IMG/VR virus record: IMGVR_UViG_3300030107_003944
Coordinates: 1 to 54,606 of that record
DNA: 54,606 bases
Source of the DNA: a virus
Strand: one strand, 5' to 3'
Within the stretch, counting starts at the first letter, position 1; each line of letters begins with the position of its first letter. The notes beneath the pieces are model-generated. The model had not been told where the DNA came from. It made no database searches and saw only the letters and a program-made list of their open reading frames with translations. The position numbers and the translations under genes were made by a program. Below are positions 18,272 to 24,742 of the stretch, one piece after another.

Positions 18272-20161
18272 ATGTCAGTACAACCCGGGCAAGTAGAGAG
18301 GGAAAAACGAAGGCTCGAACGAAGACGTAGAAAAGCCAGAGCAAAGGCTAAACAAGAAGCCTTCCTGCGCTCTATGTCGGCAGATGACTGGCTCGATCTC
18401 GCCGCTCTGTATTCCTATTACGACCATACACACTATCGTGAAGGAGACACAGGAGATGTCCCCCGCTCCCCTCGGGCAAGAAGAAAGTGGCTGAATGACT
18501 GGCGTCCCTCCTTGAGTGAAGAGGAACAGAAAGAGGCTAAAGAAGTATTTGACGCTCTCTGGTCTGGAGGAGACCCTCCCCCGGGCACTCCTCGTAGCGT
18601 AGAAGATCTCTACAAGCTTCTATCGATACAAAAAGTCTTTCCTGATTTTTCCAAGATGACTCCAGAAGAAGCGCAGGCTGTGAGAAGAGGAGAAGATCCC
18701 TTCACTCAGTTTGATGAAGAGCGGGACTCGCCTCGGGAAAGGGAGGGAGTAGGTCCAGTTCGGGGGCGAATCTACGAGGATGTTGGAAGTCGAGGAGATC
18801 GACTCTCTGGCAGAGGAACCCGTCGAATGTTTCGCTATCATCCAGTCTTCTCTCCGGGGACTCAACCAGAAGGCATGTGGCTTTGGGGAAATCTACTCAA
18901 AGCCGGAGGAAAAAAAGTCTTCACTGAAGTCCTTGGTCCTGCTTTGGCAAAGAGACAAGATCAACAGCGAGAGATGGTTCAGGATCGTCTTGCAACACTT
19001 CGAGGACAGTATGAGCCCTCCTATTCAAGAGGGTGGTGGAATACGATGGAAGCCCTTCGCGAAGTTCCACCAGAAGATCTTCTAAAGACAGTCTTACGGG
19101 GAGATCTTCCTGGACAGGAGCCGAATCGACTGGGAGTTCAAGGAAGAGCCTATGCCCACTGGGCGTTGATCAACAAGATGAAGCCCGGATTTTTCGAGGT
19201 TCCCCAAGAGGGTCCACTCGGCATGTGGGCTCCTATCGGAGAGAGTACTGGGATAGGTCCAGAAGGACGGAACGTCCCCTGGTTTCCAGATAAACTCGAA
19301 AATGTAGCGCACTTCGTAGTGACGGGGGGACTCTCTGCCTTTCTTCCAGAAGCAGAGCCCCCCGCTTGGGAAAACCCAGGGTCTCAAATCCATCAGGCAC
19401 GAGAGGGGGATCTGATGAAAGAAGACAACTGGCATGTATGGAATATCCAAGAGAAGAATGCCGCCCTTCTTGGGCAATATGAGGCGATGGAGTTCATTCA
19501 CAGACAAATCATCGAAAACAAGGAAAGTCTGGATCAAGTCAACCAAAAGTTCGAGGCAGGAACGATCTCTGAGAGAGAAGCCACCCGAAGAACTTTAGGT
19601 CTGATGGGAGTAGAGATTACTCCATCTCTAAATGAAAGTTTGAACAAGCTTCCAGATGAGGTTCTTCCCCCAGAAGAGCCTCCAGACCCTGTTCCTCTTT
19701 CTCTCGCACAGCGAGATGCTTTGATCCGTGAGGGGAAAGAAATCCCTCCTCATTATCTCGTTAAAACGGAATGGGACGAGGAAGAGAAGAAAAAGTTTGA
19801 GGAGGAATGGGAGACTCCAACTCCTACAGGAAGTCTTCAAGAAATCTACGGATTAGATGACTCGGGATCTCCTACGGGGATGACTCCCGAGCAGGCATAT
19901 GAAGAACACTTTTGGCAAAAGCAGGATCTTCCTTCTGATCTGACTCAGACCGAGCCGTTCCCCGGCTGGAGTCCCCCCACTCCAGAACAGACATATCAAC
20001 AAGAAGTCCTGGACTGGCATCCTCCTAAGATCTTTCCTACGGATCCTTCTCCAGATCCGGCTCCTAAAACAAAGAGAGTCAAGAGGAGAACCTCATTCGC
20101 CAAAGACCCCCTCACAGGAGAGTATCTCAATCCTGAAGTGTGGATCGAGGTTCCGGAGTAG
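18272..20161 (+). CDS. Hypothetical virion-region protein, 629 aa
   Basis: A soluble protein with TTAGGGGGGTTC before the ATG. Residues 10-35 are very basic (RRLERRRRKARAKAK), residues 35-130 helical, a central part (about 190-380) is Gly/Pro/Trp-rich and probably globular, and the C-terminal 170 residues are Pro/Glu-rich and probably disordered, ending with a basic patch (KTKRVKRRTSF). The mix of basic ends and disordered linkers resembles DNA-contacting internal proteins. Its place after small virion genes and before a basic 114-aa protein keeps it in the late operon. I do not recognise a family. Confidence 0.75.
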   Translation: MSVQPGQVEREKRRLERRRRKARAKAKQEAFLRSMSADDWLDLAALYSYYDHTHYREGDTGDVPRSPRARRKWLNDWRPSLSEEEQKEAKEVFDALWSGGDPPPGTPRSVEDLYKLLSIQKVFPDFSKMTPEEAQAVRRGEDPFTQFDEERDSPREREGVGPVRGRIYEDVGSRGDRLSGRGTRRMFRYHPVFSPGTQPEGMWLWGNLLKAGGKKVFTEVLGPALAKRQDQQREMVQDRLATLRGQYEPSYSRGWWNTMEALREVPPEDLLKTVLRGDLPGQEPNRLGVQGRAYAHWALINKMKPGFFEVPQEGPLGMWAPIGESTGIGPEGRNVPWFPDKLENVAHFVVTGGLSAFLPEAEPPAWENPGSQIHQAREGDLMKEDNWHVWNIQEKNAALLGQYEAMEFIHRQIIENKESLDQVNQKFEAGTISEREATRRTLGLMGVEITPSLNESLNKLPDEVLPPEEPPDPVPLSLAQRDALIREGKEIPPHYLVKTEWDEEEKKKFEEEWETPTPTGSLQEIYGLDDSGSPTGMTPEQAYEEHFWQKQDLPSDLTQTEPFPGWSPPTPEQTYQQEVLDWHPPKIFPTDPSPDPAPKTKRVKRRTSFAKDPLTGEYLNPEVWIEVPE

Positions 20162-20163
20162 AA

Positions 20164-20508
20164 ATGGCAAGTAAGATTAGTTGTCCGAGCCACAATGGTT
20201 CGAAGAAGAGAGACTATGAGTGTGAAAAAAGACAACGCGCTGATGTCCCAAAGAAAGAGTTAGAAGAGAAGAAACGAAAACACGCTGATCGTTCTCGGGC
20301 TTACCGACGTCAGAATGGCAAAAAAGGAGATGGAAAAGATAATCATTCTCCTTCGGGCCACAGAAAGAACAATGGTAAAACAGTCTCAGTGAGCGAAAAA
20401 GACAATAAAAACTACTGGGATGAGAACCGTTCCGATAAGGAAGAAATCAAGAAAAAGATTTCAGCCTCCCTCCGGGCAAACAGAAAGAAGCAAACGAGGA
20501 AATCATAA
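20164..20508 (+). CDS. Small highly basic protein, 114 aa
   Basis: Start chosen at the ATG at 20164, two bases after the previous stop, because GTTCCGGAGTAGAA supplies a ribosome-binding site; the frame is open further upstream (to 20140), but only inside the previous gene. Roughly a third of the residues are Lys or Arg and there is almost no hydrophobic core, so it is probably disordered and nucleic-acid-binding. Two Cys (C7 and C20 in SCPSHNGSKKRDYECE) are visible. The stop overlaps the next start (TAATG), showing tight coupling to the Gly-hinged tail protein. Possible roles: DNA condensation in the head, or a host-directed factor. Confidence 0.65.
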   Translation: MASKISCPSHNGSKKRDYECEKRQRADVPKKELEEKKRKHADRSRAYRRQNGKKGDGKDNHSPSGHRKNNGKTVSVSEKDNKNYWDENRSDKEEIKKKISASLRANRKKQTRKS

Positions 20509-21482
20509 TGGCAAGAACATCACCCGCAGCGGCGGGAGGAAGAACAGTTCCAGCACCTGCTACTGGCGGTGGCGGTGGCGGTGGAGGGGGTAATCCCTGG
20601 GAAGACTGGGTTGAGTTCGATCTTTCTAAAATCGCAGATGAGAGCGAGTGGAAGAAAATCGAGGGCGCTGGCATCGGGGCGATCGACGTCACAGCAGCCA
20701 TGTCAGGTGACCAACTTCACGTCACCTTTCCCGACATCGGCAGCGGGTACAACGCACGGAACATCACCACCACACAGCACGGGTTGTGGTTCATTAAAAA
20801 AATAAAGCTCGATCCCTGGGCGAATCAAGCGACTCCTGCGGGCCAAGCGGCGCACAACTTTCAAAGTGAGAGCACGCTCCTGAAACTTGAGATGCAGTTC
20901 GATCACACGAATGGGCCTATCAATGGAACATCCGATCAAGGTTATGGCCATCAGGTACATGCTGCTTGTGGGATTATTGCCTATGCATCTGACCAGGGCA
21001 CAGATCCACCTCTCCCTGGCACCACAAACTATGCCGGAGTGTGTGTAACAAAGAATCGGTCCAACGATCCTAACAACTTCAGCAATGCTACTCAGAAGCT
21101 CAGCATGTACAAGTCCGGCCTTTTCAGCCGTCATGGAAAAGGTCTGGGAGAGGGGAGAATCTGGCGAAACCAACCGGGTAGTGACACAACTTCCCACGAT
21201 GCGATTGTATTTCAAGCTGGTGTTTCTACAAACTTAGTTGCACATCCTATTGGCTCCTACAACGAGCAAATGCCCTCTGGCTCTTATGCTACTACCGATC
21301 CTTTTGGACCAATGGTTGCGGCTACCCAGACAACAAACAACGCTACTCGTTTTGGCGGGAAGCATTTATATCTGGCGTGCTGGTTCGGTTTCGACGTTAA
21401 CGGAAAGAAGGGTGGTGTTATCCGTATCACAAAGTTCCGCTACCTACTACAACCCCTTTCCGCACGCGCCGCACTGGAGTAA
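20508..21482 (+). CDS. Gly-hinged tail/appendage protein
   Basis: A 324-aa protein coupled to the previous gene (TAATG). The N-terminus is a Pro/Ala/Gly-rich linker with a run of nine glycines (about residues 20-28), followed by a large beta-rich domain with many Asn, Gly, His and aromatic residues, which looks like a lectin or concanavalin-type receptor-binding fold. The flexible N-terminal hinge ahead of a globular domain is a common arrangement for tail proteins that swing to contact the host. No catalytic motif was seen. An internal structural role is possible. Confidence 0.5.
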   Translation: MARTSPAAAGGRTVPAPATGGGGGGGGGNPWEDWVEFDLSKIADESEWKKIEGAGIGAIDVTAAMSGDQLHVTFPDIGSGYNARNITTTQHGLWFIKKIKLDPWANQATPAGQAAHNFQSESTLLKLEMQFDHTNGPINGTSDQGYGHQVHAACGIIAYASDQGTDPPLPGTTNYAGVCVTKNRSNDPNNFSNATQKLSMYKSGLFSRHGKGLGEGRIWRNQPGSDTTSHDAIVFQAGVSTNLVAHPIGSYNEQMPSGSYATTDPFGPMVAATQTTNNATRFGGKHLYLACWFGFDVNGKKGGVIRITKFRYLLQPLSARAALE

Positions 21483-21484
21483 TC

Positions 21485-21772
21485 ATGGCTGCTATCTGCC
21501 TGTTTGAGACGAAAAGTACGAGTGCAGCCGACGATATAGTTGCTGCTGTAGATACTGGAGAACTGTGGGGCGTAGACATGGGCACCACCTCCGGGAGTTC
21601 TTCTTATTCTAAGTACGCTTTAGTTGAGTGTACTGCGAACAGAGCCATTCAAATCACTGGTGTGATTCCCGAAGACGTCTCGCTTAGCGTTATTGATGAC
21701 GACGTGGCCAGCTTCACAAATGCTACAGCAAACGAAAAAGTGTGGTATTTACGCGGTAAGATTGGGGGCTAA
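21485..21772 (+). CDS. Small hypothetical virion-region protein, 95 aa
   Basis: Starts two bases after the previous stop, with the ribosome-binding site inside the upstream gene end (CTGGAGTAATC). It is Ala/Ser/Thr/Val-rich and beta-like with no membrane segment, so probably a small structural partner of the Gly-hinged protein, such as a chaperone or tip subunit. It ends just before the lysis-type membrane genes. No family is recognised. Confidence 0.65.
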   Translation: MAAICLFETKSTSAADDIVAAVDTGELWGVDMGTTSGSSSYSKYALVECTANRAIQITGVIPEDVSLSVIDDDVASFTNATANEKVWYLRGKIGG

Positions 21773-21775
21773 TGA

Positions 21776-21967
21776 ATGGAACAGCGAGTTCGAAAGCTTG
21801 AAACTGATGTAGCTGTACTGGGCCAGAGACAGGACACGGTAGAGTCAGAAGTGTCTTCCATTCGGGCAGATATTCAGGGGATCAAGAAAGAGATCCACAA
21901 AGCCCAAGGTTTGATTCTGGCCACTGTGGTTATCATGCAGTGTATTGCAATCTTCATGGAGGGGTAA
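21776..21967 (+). CDS. XhlA-like small membrane protein (holin-associated)
   Basis: A 63-aa protein. Residues 1-42 form a heptad-like coiled coil (VRKLETDVAVLGQRQDTVES, then SSIRADIQGIKKEIHKAQ), and residues 44-61 a single hydrophobic segment (LILATVVIMQCIAIFM). This order, coiled coil then a C-terminal membrane helix, is the XhlA (haemolysin XhlA) plan found in phage lysis cassettes, where XhlA works with a partner holin to permeabilise the membrane. The next gene has the reverse order, fitting a two-protein holin. Assignment is from topology and resemblance. Confidence 0.65.
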   Translation: MEQRVRKLETDVAVLGQRQDTVESEVSSIRADIQGIKKEIHKAQGLILATVVIMQCIAIFMEG

Positions 21968-22126
21968 ATGGAAGGCGAGGTATTAGCGCAGTACCTTGAC
22001 CTGGGCATGACTGCCGTTTTTATCGGCTATCTCATCAACCAGAATAGACGGATGGGCAGACAACTCACGAAGATGACCCGAAAGTATGAGGAACTCTTTG
22101 AGCGCGTACTGAAAGCAGTTGAATAG
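21968..22126 (+). CDS. BhlA/UviB-like small holin, 52 aa
   Basis: Too short for usual gene calling; found by reading after the previous stop. The ATG overlaps the stop of the XhlA-like gene (TAAATG). Residues 1-5 are acidic, 7-24 hydrophobic (AQYLDLGMTAVFIGYLI), and 25-52 a basic-then-acidic helix (NRRMGRQLTKMTRKYEELFE). One membrane helix followed by a charged cytoplasmic helix is the BhlA/UviB bacteriocin-holin plan. With the preceding gene it would make the membrane hole that releases the lysin at the end of infection. Confidence 0.65.
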   Translation: MEGEVLAQYLDLGMTAVFIGYLINQNRRMGRQLTKMTRKYEELFERVLKAVE

Positions 22127-22166
22127 ATAATCGCGTCCCAACTATAGCGATTTCCAAGGAACAGGC

Positions 22167-22352
22167 ATGAAAAACTTGAAGTGGCAGGAAGATGTGCCCT
22201 TTATTGATTGGCTCATCTCCAAGAACTATGCAGAAATAAAGGATGGAAAAGTCCAACCTCATACATCGTTAGGTCTTGTGTTGTATATGCATGAGGCTTA
22301 TCGAGCAGGGCTTAACCAAAGAGGAGGGCCTCGTGGCACACTTCTCTCTTGA
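22167..22352 (+). CDS. Small hypothetical protein, 61 aa
   Basis: The ATG at 22167 has CCAAGGAACAGGC as ribosome-binding site. The protein starts MKNLKWQEDVPFIDWLISKN and is mixed alpha/beta, with no membrane segment. Its 3' end overlaps the start of the next gene (GTG at 22333) by 20 bases in a different frame, suggesting coupled translation. It lies between the holins and the DUF2589 pair. Function unknown; the overlap and the ribosome-binding site support that it is real. Confidence 0.55.
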   Translation: MKNLKWQEDVPFIDWLISKNYAEIKDGKVQPHTSLGLVLYMHEAYRAGLNQRGGPRGTLLS

Positions 22353-22821
22353 TGAGTTTGTTGGAGCAATCCAAGAAGCCGTCGTCAAATCAACAGACAT
22401 TGCTGAACAGCATGAACTGAACCACATTCGGCAAGAAGAATACTGGATTGATACCGGAGAGAAAGACAAAGATGGGCAACCTATCTTCCGTCCTCGAATG
22501 GTGACAGTTCGTTTGCCCGTTTGGGACGAGGGCAAACAAGTCCAGAAGGACATCCAGGTTCCGATGCAAACACTCGTCACCGGACAATCTCTCGCCATCG
22601 AAGAGCTAACCGTTCAGATGGATGTCGAACTTCAAGGCATGGAGGATGGAGCAGATCTCGGGTGTACGCATAGAAAGCTGAAGATAAATCCTTCAATAGG
22701 TGGAAATGGGTGGTTCGCCAAAAAGAGAAATACTGCTAAGATCTCAATAACTTTCAAGGGGCAGGACCCTCCAGAAGGTTATGCAAGGATTGATAACCAA
22801 CTAATCAAACTACTTCCGTAG
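22333..22821 (+). CDS. DUF2589-related protein A, 162 aa
   Basis: Start chosen at the GTG at 22333 because AAAGAGGAGGGCCTC is a very strong ribosome-binding site just upstream; the open frame reaches 22276 but with a Cys-rich N-terminus that looks non-coding. The N-terminal helix (LDEFVGAIQEAVVKSTDIAE near residues 6-25) and the strand VPMQTLVTGQSLAIEELTVQ near 81-100 match the DUF2589 plan (a helix, then paired strands with conserved IEELTV). It is followed at once by a canonical DUF2589 protein. DUF2589 proteins typically occur as such pairs in bacterial genomes and have no known biochemical function to my knowledge. Confidence 0.7.
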   Translation: MAHFSLDEFVGAIQEAVVKSTDIAEQHELNHIRQEEYWIDTGEKDKDGQPIFRPRMVTVRLPVWDEGKQVQKDIQVPMQTLVTGQSLAIEELTVQMDVELQGMEDGADLGCTHRKLKINPSIGGNGWFAKKRNTAKISITFKGQDPPEGYARIDNQLIKLLP

Positions 22822-22830
22822 GAGAGAACA

Positions 22831-23490
22831 ATGCCAGATGGCCTCGTGAAAATGTCAGATCAGTTTGGTGGATTGCCAATGGACCAGCTCATTGGTGGTC
22901 CGCTGGCGGCTGCTTGTAACTCCCAGATTCAACTCGCTAAAGCAACGGCTGACTTTATCCAGAATGTTGGCTTAGTGACTGATGCTAATGGTGTGATGAA
23001 AGCTCGGACTGTTGACTTTACCTACACGAAGCCCGTAAATGATGGAAACGGTGGGTACACAGAAGTTACCAACCAACTCGATGTTCCTATCCTGGCGATT
23101 CTGAATACTCCCTCGCTTCAAGTGAAGGAGGTTGAAGTAGACTTCACGATGGAAGTGAAATCCAGCACATCAGAGAAGTCCAGCCGAGACTACGAAGCTA
23201 CTCTCGATACCGAGATCAAAGCAGGATGGGGTCCAGTAAGCGTTGACGTGAAGATTCACGGATCGGTTTCCGCTAAAAGCGAGAATGCTCGCTCTTCTGA
23301 CAACTCAGCTAAGTACAACGTAAAGGTCATTGCCCGCGATGATGGAATGCCCGAAGGGTTGAAGCGTTGCCTGGACATCGTTCAACAAGCCATTGCAGAA
23401 AAACCCCAAGCCGGTCCTCCTGTGAATCAGCCTGTGAATCAGCCTGCGAACCCTCCGGCAAATCCAACCAATCCTCCAGGTAACGGGTGA
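22831..23490 (+). CDS. DUF2589 family protein B, 219 aa
   Basis: Preceded by TAGGAGAGAACA. Features of DUF2589 are visible: LPMDQLIGGPLAAACNSQIQ (residues 16-35), ATADFIQNVGLV (about 38-49), LDVPILAILNTPSLQVKEVE (about 84-103), FTMEVKSSTSEKSSRD (about 106-121), SARSSDNSAKYNVKVIARDDG-type strand (about 155-178), and a helix RCLDIVQQAI. The C-terminal 25 residues are Pro/Asn repeats (QPVNQPANPPANP), a disordered tail. Paired with protein A in one operon inside the lysis region. Role in the phage is unknown: envelope-active, regulatory or structural are all possible. Confidence 0.75.
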   Translation: MPDGLVKMSDQFGGLPMDQLIGGPLAAACNSQIQLAKATADFIQNVGLVTDANGVMKARTVDFTYTKPVNDGNGGYTEVTNQLDVPILAILNTPSLQVKEVEVDFTMEVKSSTSEKSSRDYEATLDTEIKAGWGPVSVDVKIHGSVSAKSENARSSDNSAKYNVKVIARDDGMPEGLKRCLDIVQQAIAEKPQAGPPVNQPVNQPANPPANPTNPPGNG

Positions 23491-23496
23491 TAAGTC

Positions 23497-23724
23497 ATGA
23501 AGAATAGAGGAAAAATCCTACAACAAGCAATCATCATGGCAGAAGATCTCTTCCCCGGGCCAAAGAAGGGGAAAGAGAAGCGAGCCTGGGTTATCAAGTT
23601 CATCAACGAACACGTCAATTTCCCAATCCTCAATGAGAGGCAAGAGGCAAAGATCATTGGATTCGCTGTTGATGTTTTATGCGACCTCATGTTCCAAAAA
23701 GTCCAGGAGATCAAACAACAATGA
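23497..23724 (+). CDS. Small protein resembling phage holin-associated family, 75 aa
   Basis: A 75-aa protein starting six bases after the DUF2589 gene. Two helices (residues 5-20 and 52-75) flank a conserved-looking core (KRAWVIKFINEHVNFPILNE about 28-47) ending in EAKIIGFAVDVLCDLMF. I have seen similar short proteins next to lysins in phages, but the exact family name is uncertain. There is no clear transmembrane segment; the C-terminal helix is amphipathic. It overlaps the next gene by ATGA, so it is coupled to the peptidoglycan enzyme. Confidence 0.55.
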   Translation: MKNRGKILQQAIIMAEDLFPGPKKGKEKRAWVIKFINEHVNFPILNERQEAKIIGFAVDVLCDLMFQKVQEIKQQ

Positions 23725-24314
23725 TTCCTGCACTACTCCAACACGTCCAATCCCTGGGCCACAAGGTTTTCGATGGTGGCCATGCCTACAATCTGAACAT
23801 CATTGGCATCCGAAACAAGGAACAGGGAAACTCTTTCAACGATTTTCTTTGTTGCGTCTACCGAGAAGAAGAAAACGGTCCTTGGATCGTGAAGTATTGG
23901 GAAGCGACGACTGATCCGGGCAAGTTCTGTCTTGAGAACCCGGAAGTCTATGGAACATCAGCCGGGACGGCAATCATTGTCCCTGGGCAGTACCGAGGAG
24001 CCTACAAGTTAGACCTCCATCGAGGAAAATACGAAGCTTTGTGTCAGCGGAATGGAAAGATAAAAGTCTACCGAGACGGCAATAGAGACGACATCGTGGA
24101 TATGGACCCTGATACGATTCAGGAAGGATATTTCGGATGCAACATCCATAAAGCTGGCACAAACTCTACCAGAGTAGATAAATGGTCCGCAGGGTGCCAG
24201 GTTTTTGCCCGGAGTAAGGATTTTGAGGAGTTAATTTCCTTGTGCCATAAGCAAATCGAACATCACCCCAACTGGGCAAAGACTTTCACATACACCCTCA
24301 TCACGGAGTGGTAA
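23721..24314 (+). CDS. Probable endolysin, YkuD-like peptidoglycan enzyme
   Basis: A 197-aa protein; the ATG at 23721 overlaps the previous stop (ATGA), preferred over the upstream ATG at 23679. A C-terminal motif, GCNIHKAG (His143) followed by KWSAGCQ (Cys159), has the spacing and SxGC core of L,D-transpeptidase-type (YkuD) catalytic His/Cys sites. Phage lysis cassettes often carry such enzymes as peptidoglycan-cleaving or -modifying proteins. It sits after the holin genes and before a membrane-anchored acidic protein. No signal peptide, so it would need the holins for export. A related Cys-peptidase fold cannot be excluded. Confidence 0.55.
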   Translation: MIPALLQHVQSLGHKVFDGGHAYNLNIIGIRNKEQGNSFNDFLCCVYREEENGPWIVKYWEATTDPGKFCLENPEVYGTSAGTAIIVPGQYRGAYKLDLHRGKYEALCQRNGKIKVYRDGNRDDIVDMDPDTIQEGYFGCNIHKAGTNSTRVDKWSAGCQVFARSKDFEELISLCHKQIEHHPNWAKTFTYTLITEW

Positions 24315-24316
24315 AA

Positions 24317-24520
24317 ATGGAAAAACTCAAAGAACTTTGGAAGAAACTCAACCCCCGAGTAGCGATTGTCGGAGGAGTAGTCGTAGTTTCTACTACGCTC
24401 GGAACCTGCCATCTCTTAGGTGAAGAAGAGGCTCCCAAAACAGAAGAAGCCGCCCCGGAGGAAGCTCCAGCAGAAGAAAAACCCGCTGAAGCTCCCCAAC
24501 CAGAGGCGACTGAAGAGTAG
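24317..24520 (+). CDS. Membrane-anchored acidic protein, possible spanin-like
   Basis: A 67-aa protein; ATG at 24317 chosen, with GGAG 9 bases upstream, rather than the in-frame GTG at 24308 that overlaps the lysin gene. A basic N-terminus is followed by a hydrophobic segment (residues 14-34) and a Pro/Glu/Ala-rich acidic tail (36-67). The sequence around Cys31 (TLGTC) only weakly resembles a lipoprotein box. Position after the lysin would suit a spanin or lysis accessory protein; this is inference. Confidence 0.55.
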   Translation: MEKLKELWKKLNPRVAIVGGVVVVSTTLGTCHLLGEEEAPKTEEAAPEEAPAEEKPAEAPQPEATEE

Positions 24521-24524
24521 AAGG

Positions 24525-24614
24525 GCGATGGGGGAGACCTTGGCGTTGGGCCCAGGAGAGTTGGACGTGCCTGTTCTTTCTGTCCTACTCCTCTCCCCCA
24601 TCGCTTATTTTTTA
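24525..24614 (+). terminator. Large inverted repeat with T-run (terminator or structured RNA)
   Basis: A perfect 13-bp inverted repeat, GCGATGGGGGAGA (24525-24537) and its complement (24592-24604), with 54 bases between and TTATTTTTTA directly after. It could be a Rho-independent terminator with an unusually large loop, closing the late operon, or a small structured RNA ending in a terminator. Inside the loop CAGGAGAGTTGGAC and GTCCTACTCCT can pair further. A 38-aa gene lies downstream of it. Confidence 0.6.
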
Positions 24615-24625
24615 GGAGAAAAGAA

Positions 24626-24742
24626 ATGCCCTTCAAGAAGGTAGGTAAGGACAAGTGGAAATCCCCTTCAGGGAAGAAGATGTCCGGGAAACAAGTTCGG
24701 GCTTACTACGCCAAGGTCAATGGATCTAAGAAGAAGAAGTGA
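24626..24742 (+). CDS. Small basic protein, 38 aa
   Basis: Found by reading after the hairpin: ATG at 24626 with TAGGAGAAAAGAA as a very good ribosome-binding site, reading to a TGA at 24740. The product starts MPFKKVGKDKWKSPSG, continues with a Q-V-R-A-Y-Y helix and ends in a Lys run. Short basic proteins beginning MPFK.. are frequent in phages and are of unknown function. Its 3' end overlaps by 17 bases the 3' end of the convergent ATPase gene on the other strand. Confidence 0.55.
   Translation: MPFKKVGKDKWKSPSGKKMSGKQVRAYYAKVNGSKKKK

Noticed and set aside
22129-22150. ATCGC/GCGAT hairpin before the 61-aa gene
   Set aside because: Only 5 bp with a long loop and no T-run; likely chance.
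22276-22332. ATG at 22276 as start of DUF2589-related protein A
   Set aside because: The extra residues (MCCICMRLIE) look non-coding and the GTG at 22333 has a very strong ribosome-binding site.
24308-24316. GTG start for the acidic membrane protein
   Set aside because: It lies within the end of the lysin gene; the ATG at 24317 has better spacing to GGAG.
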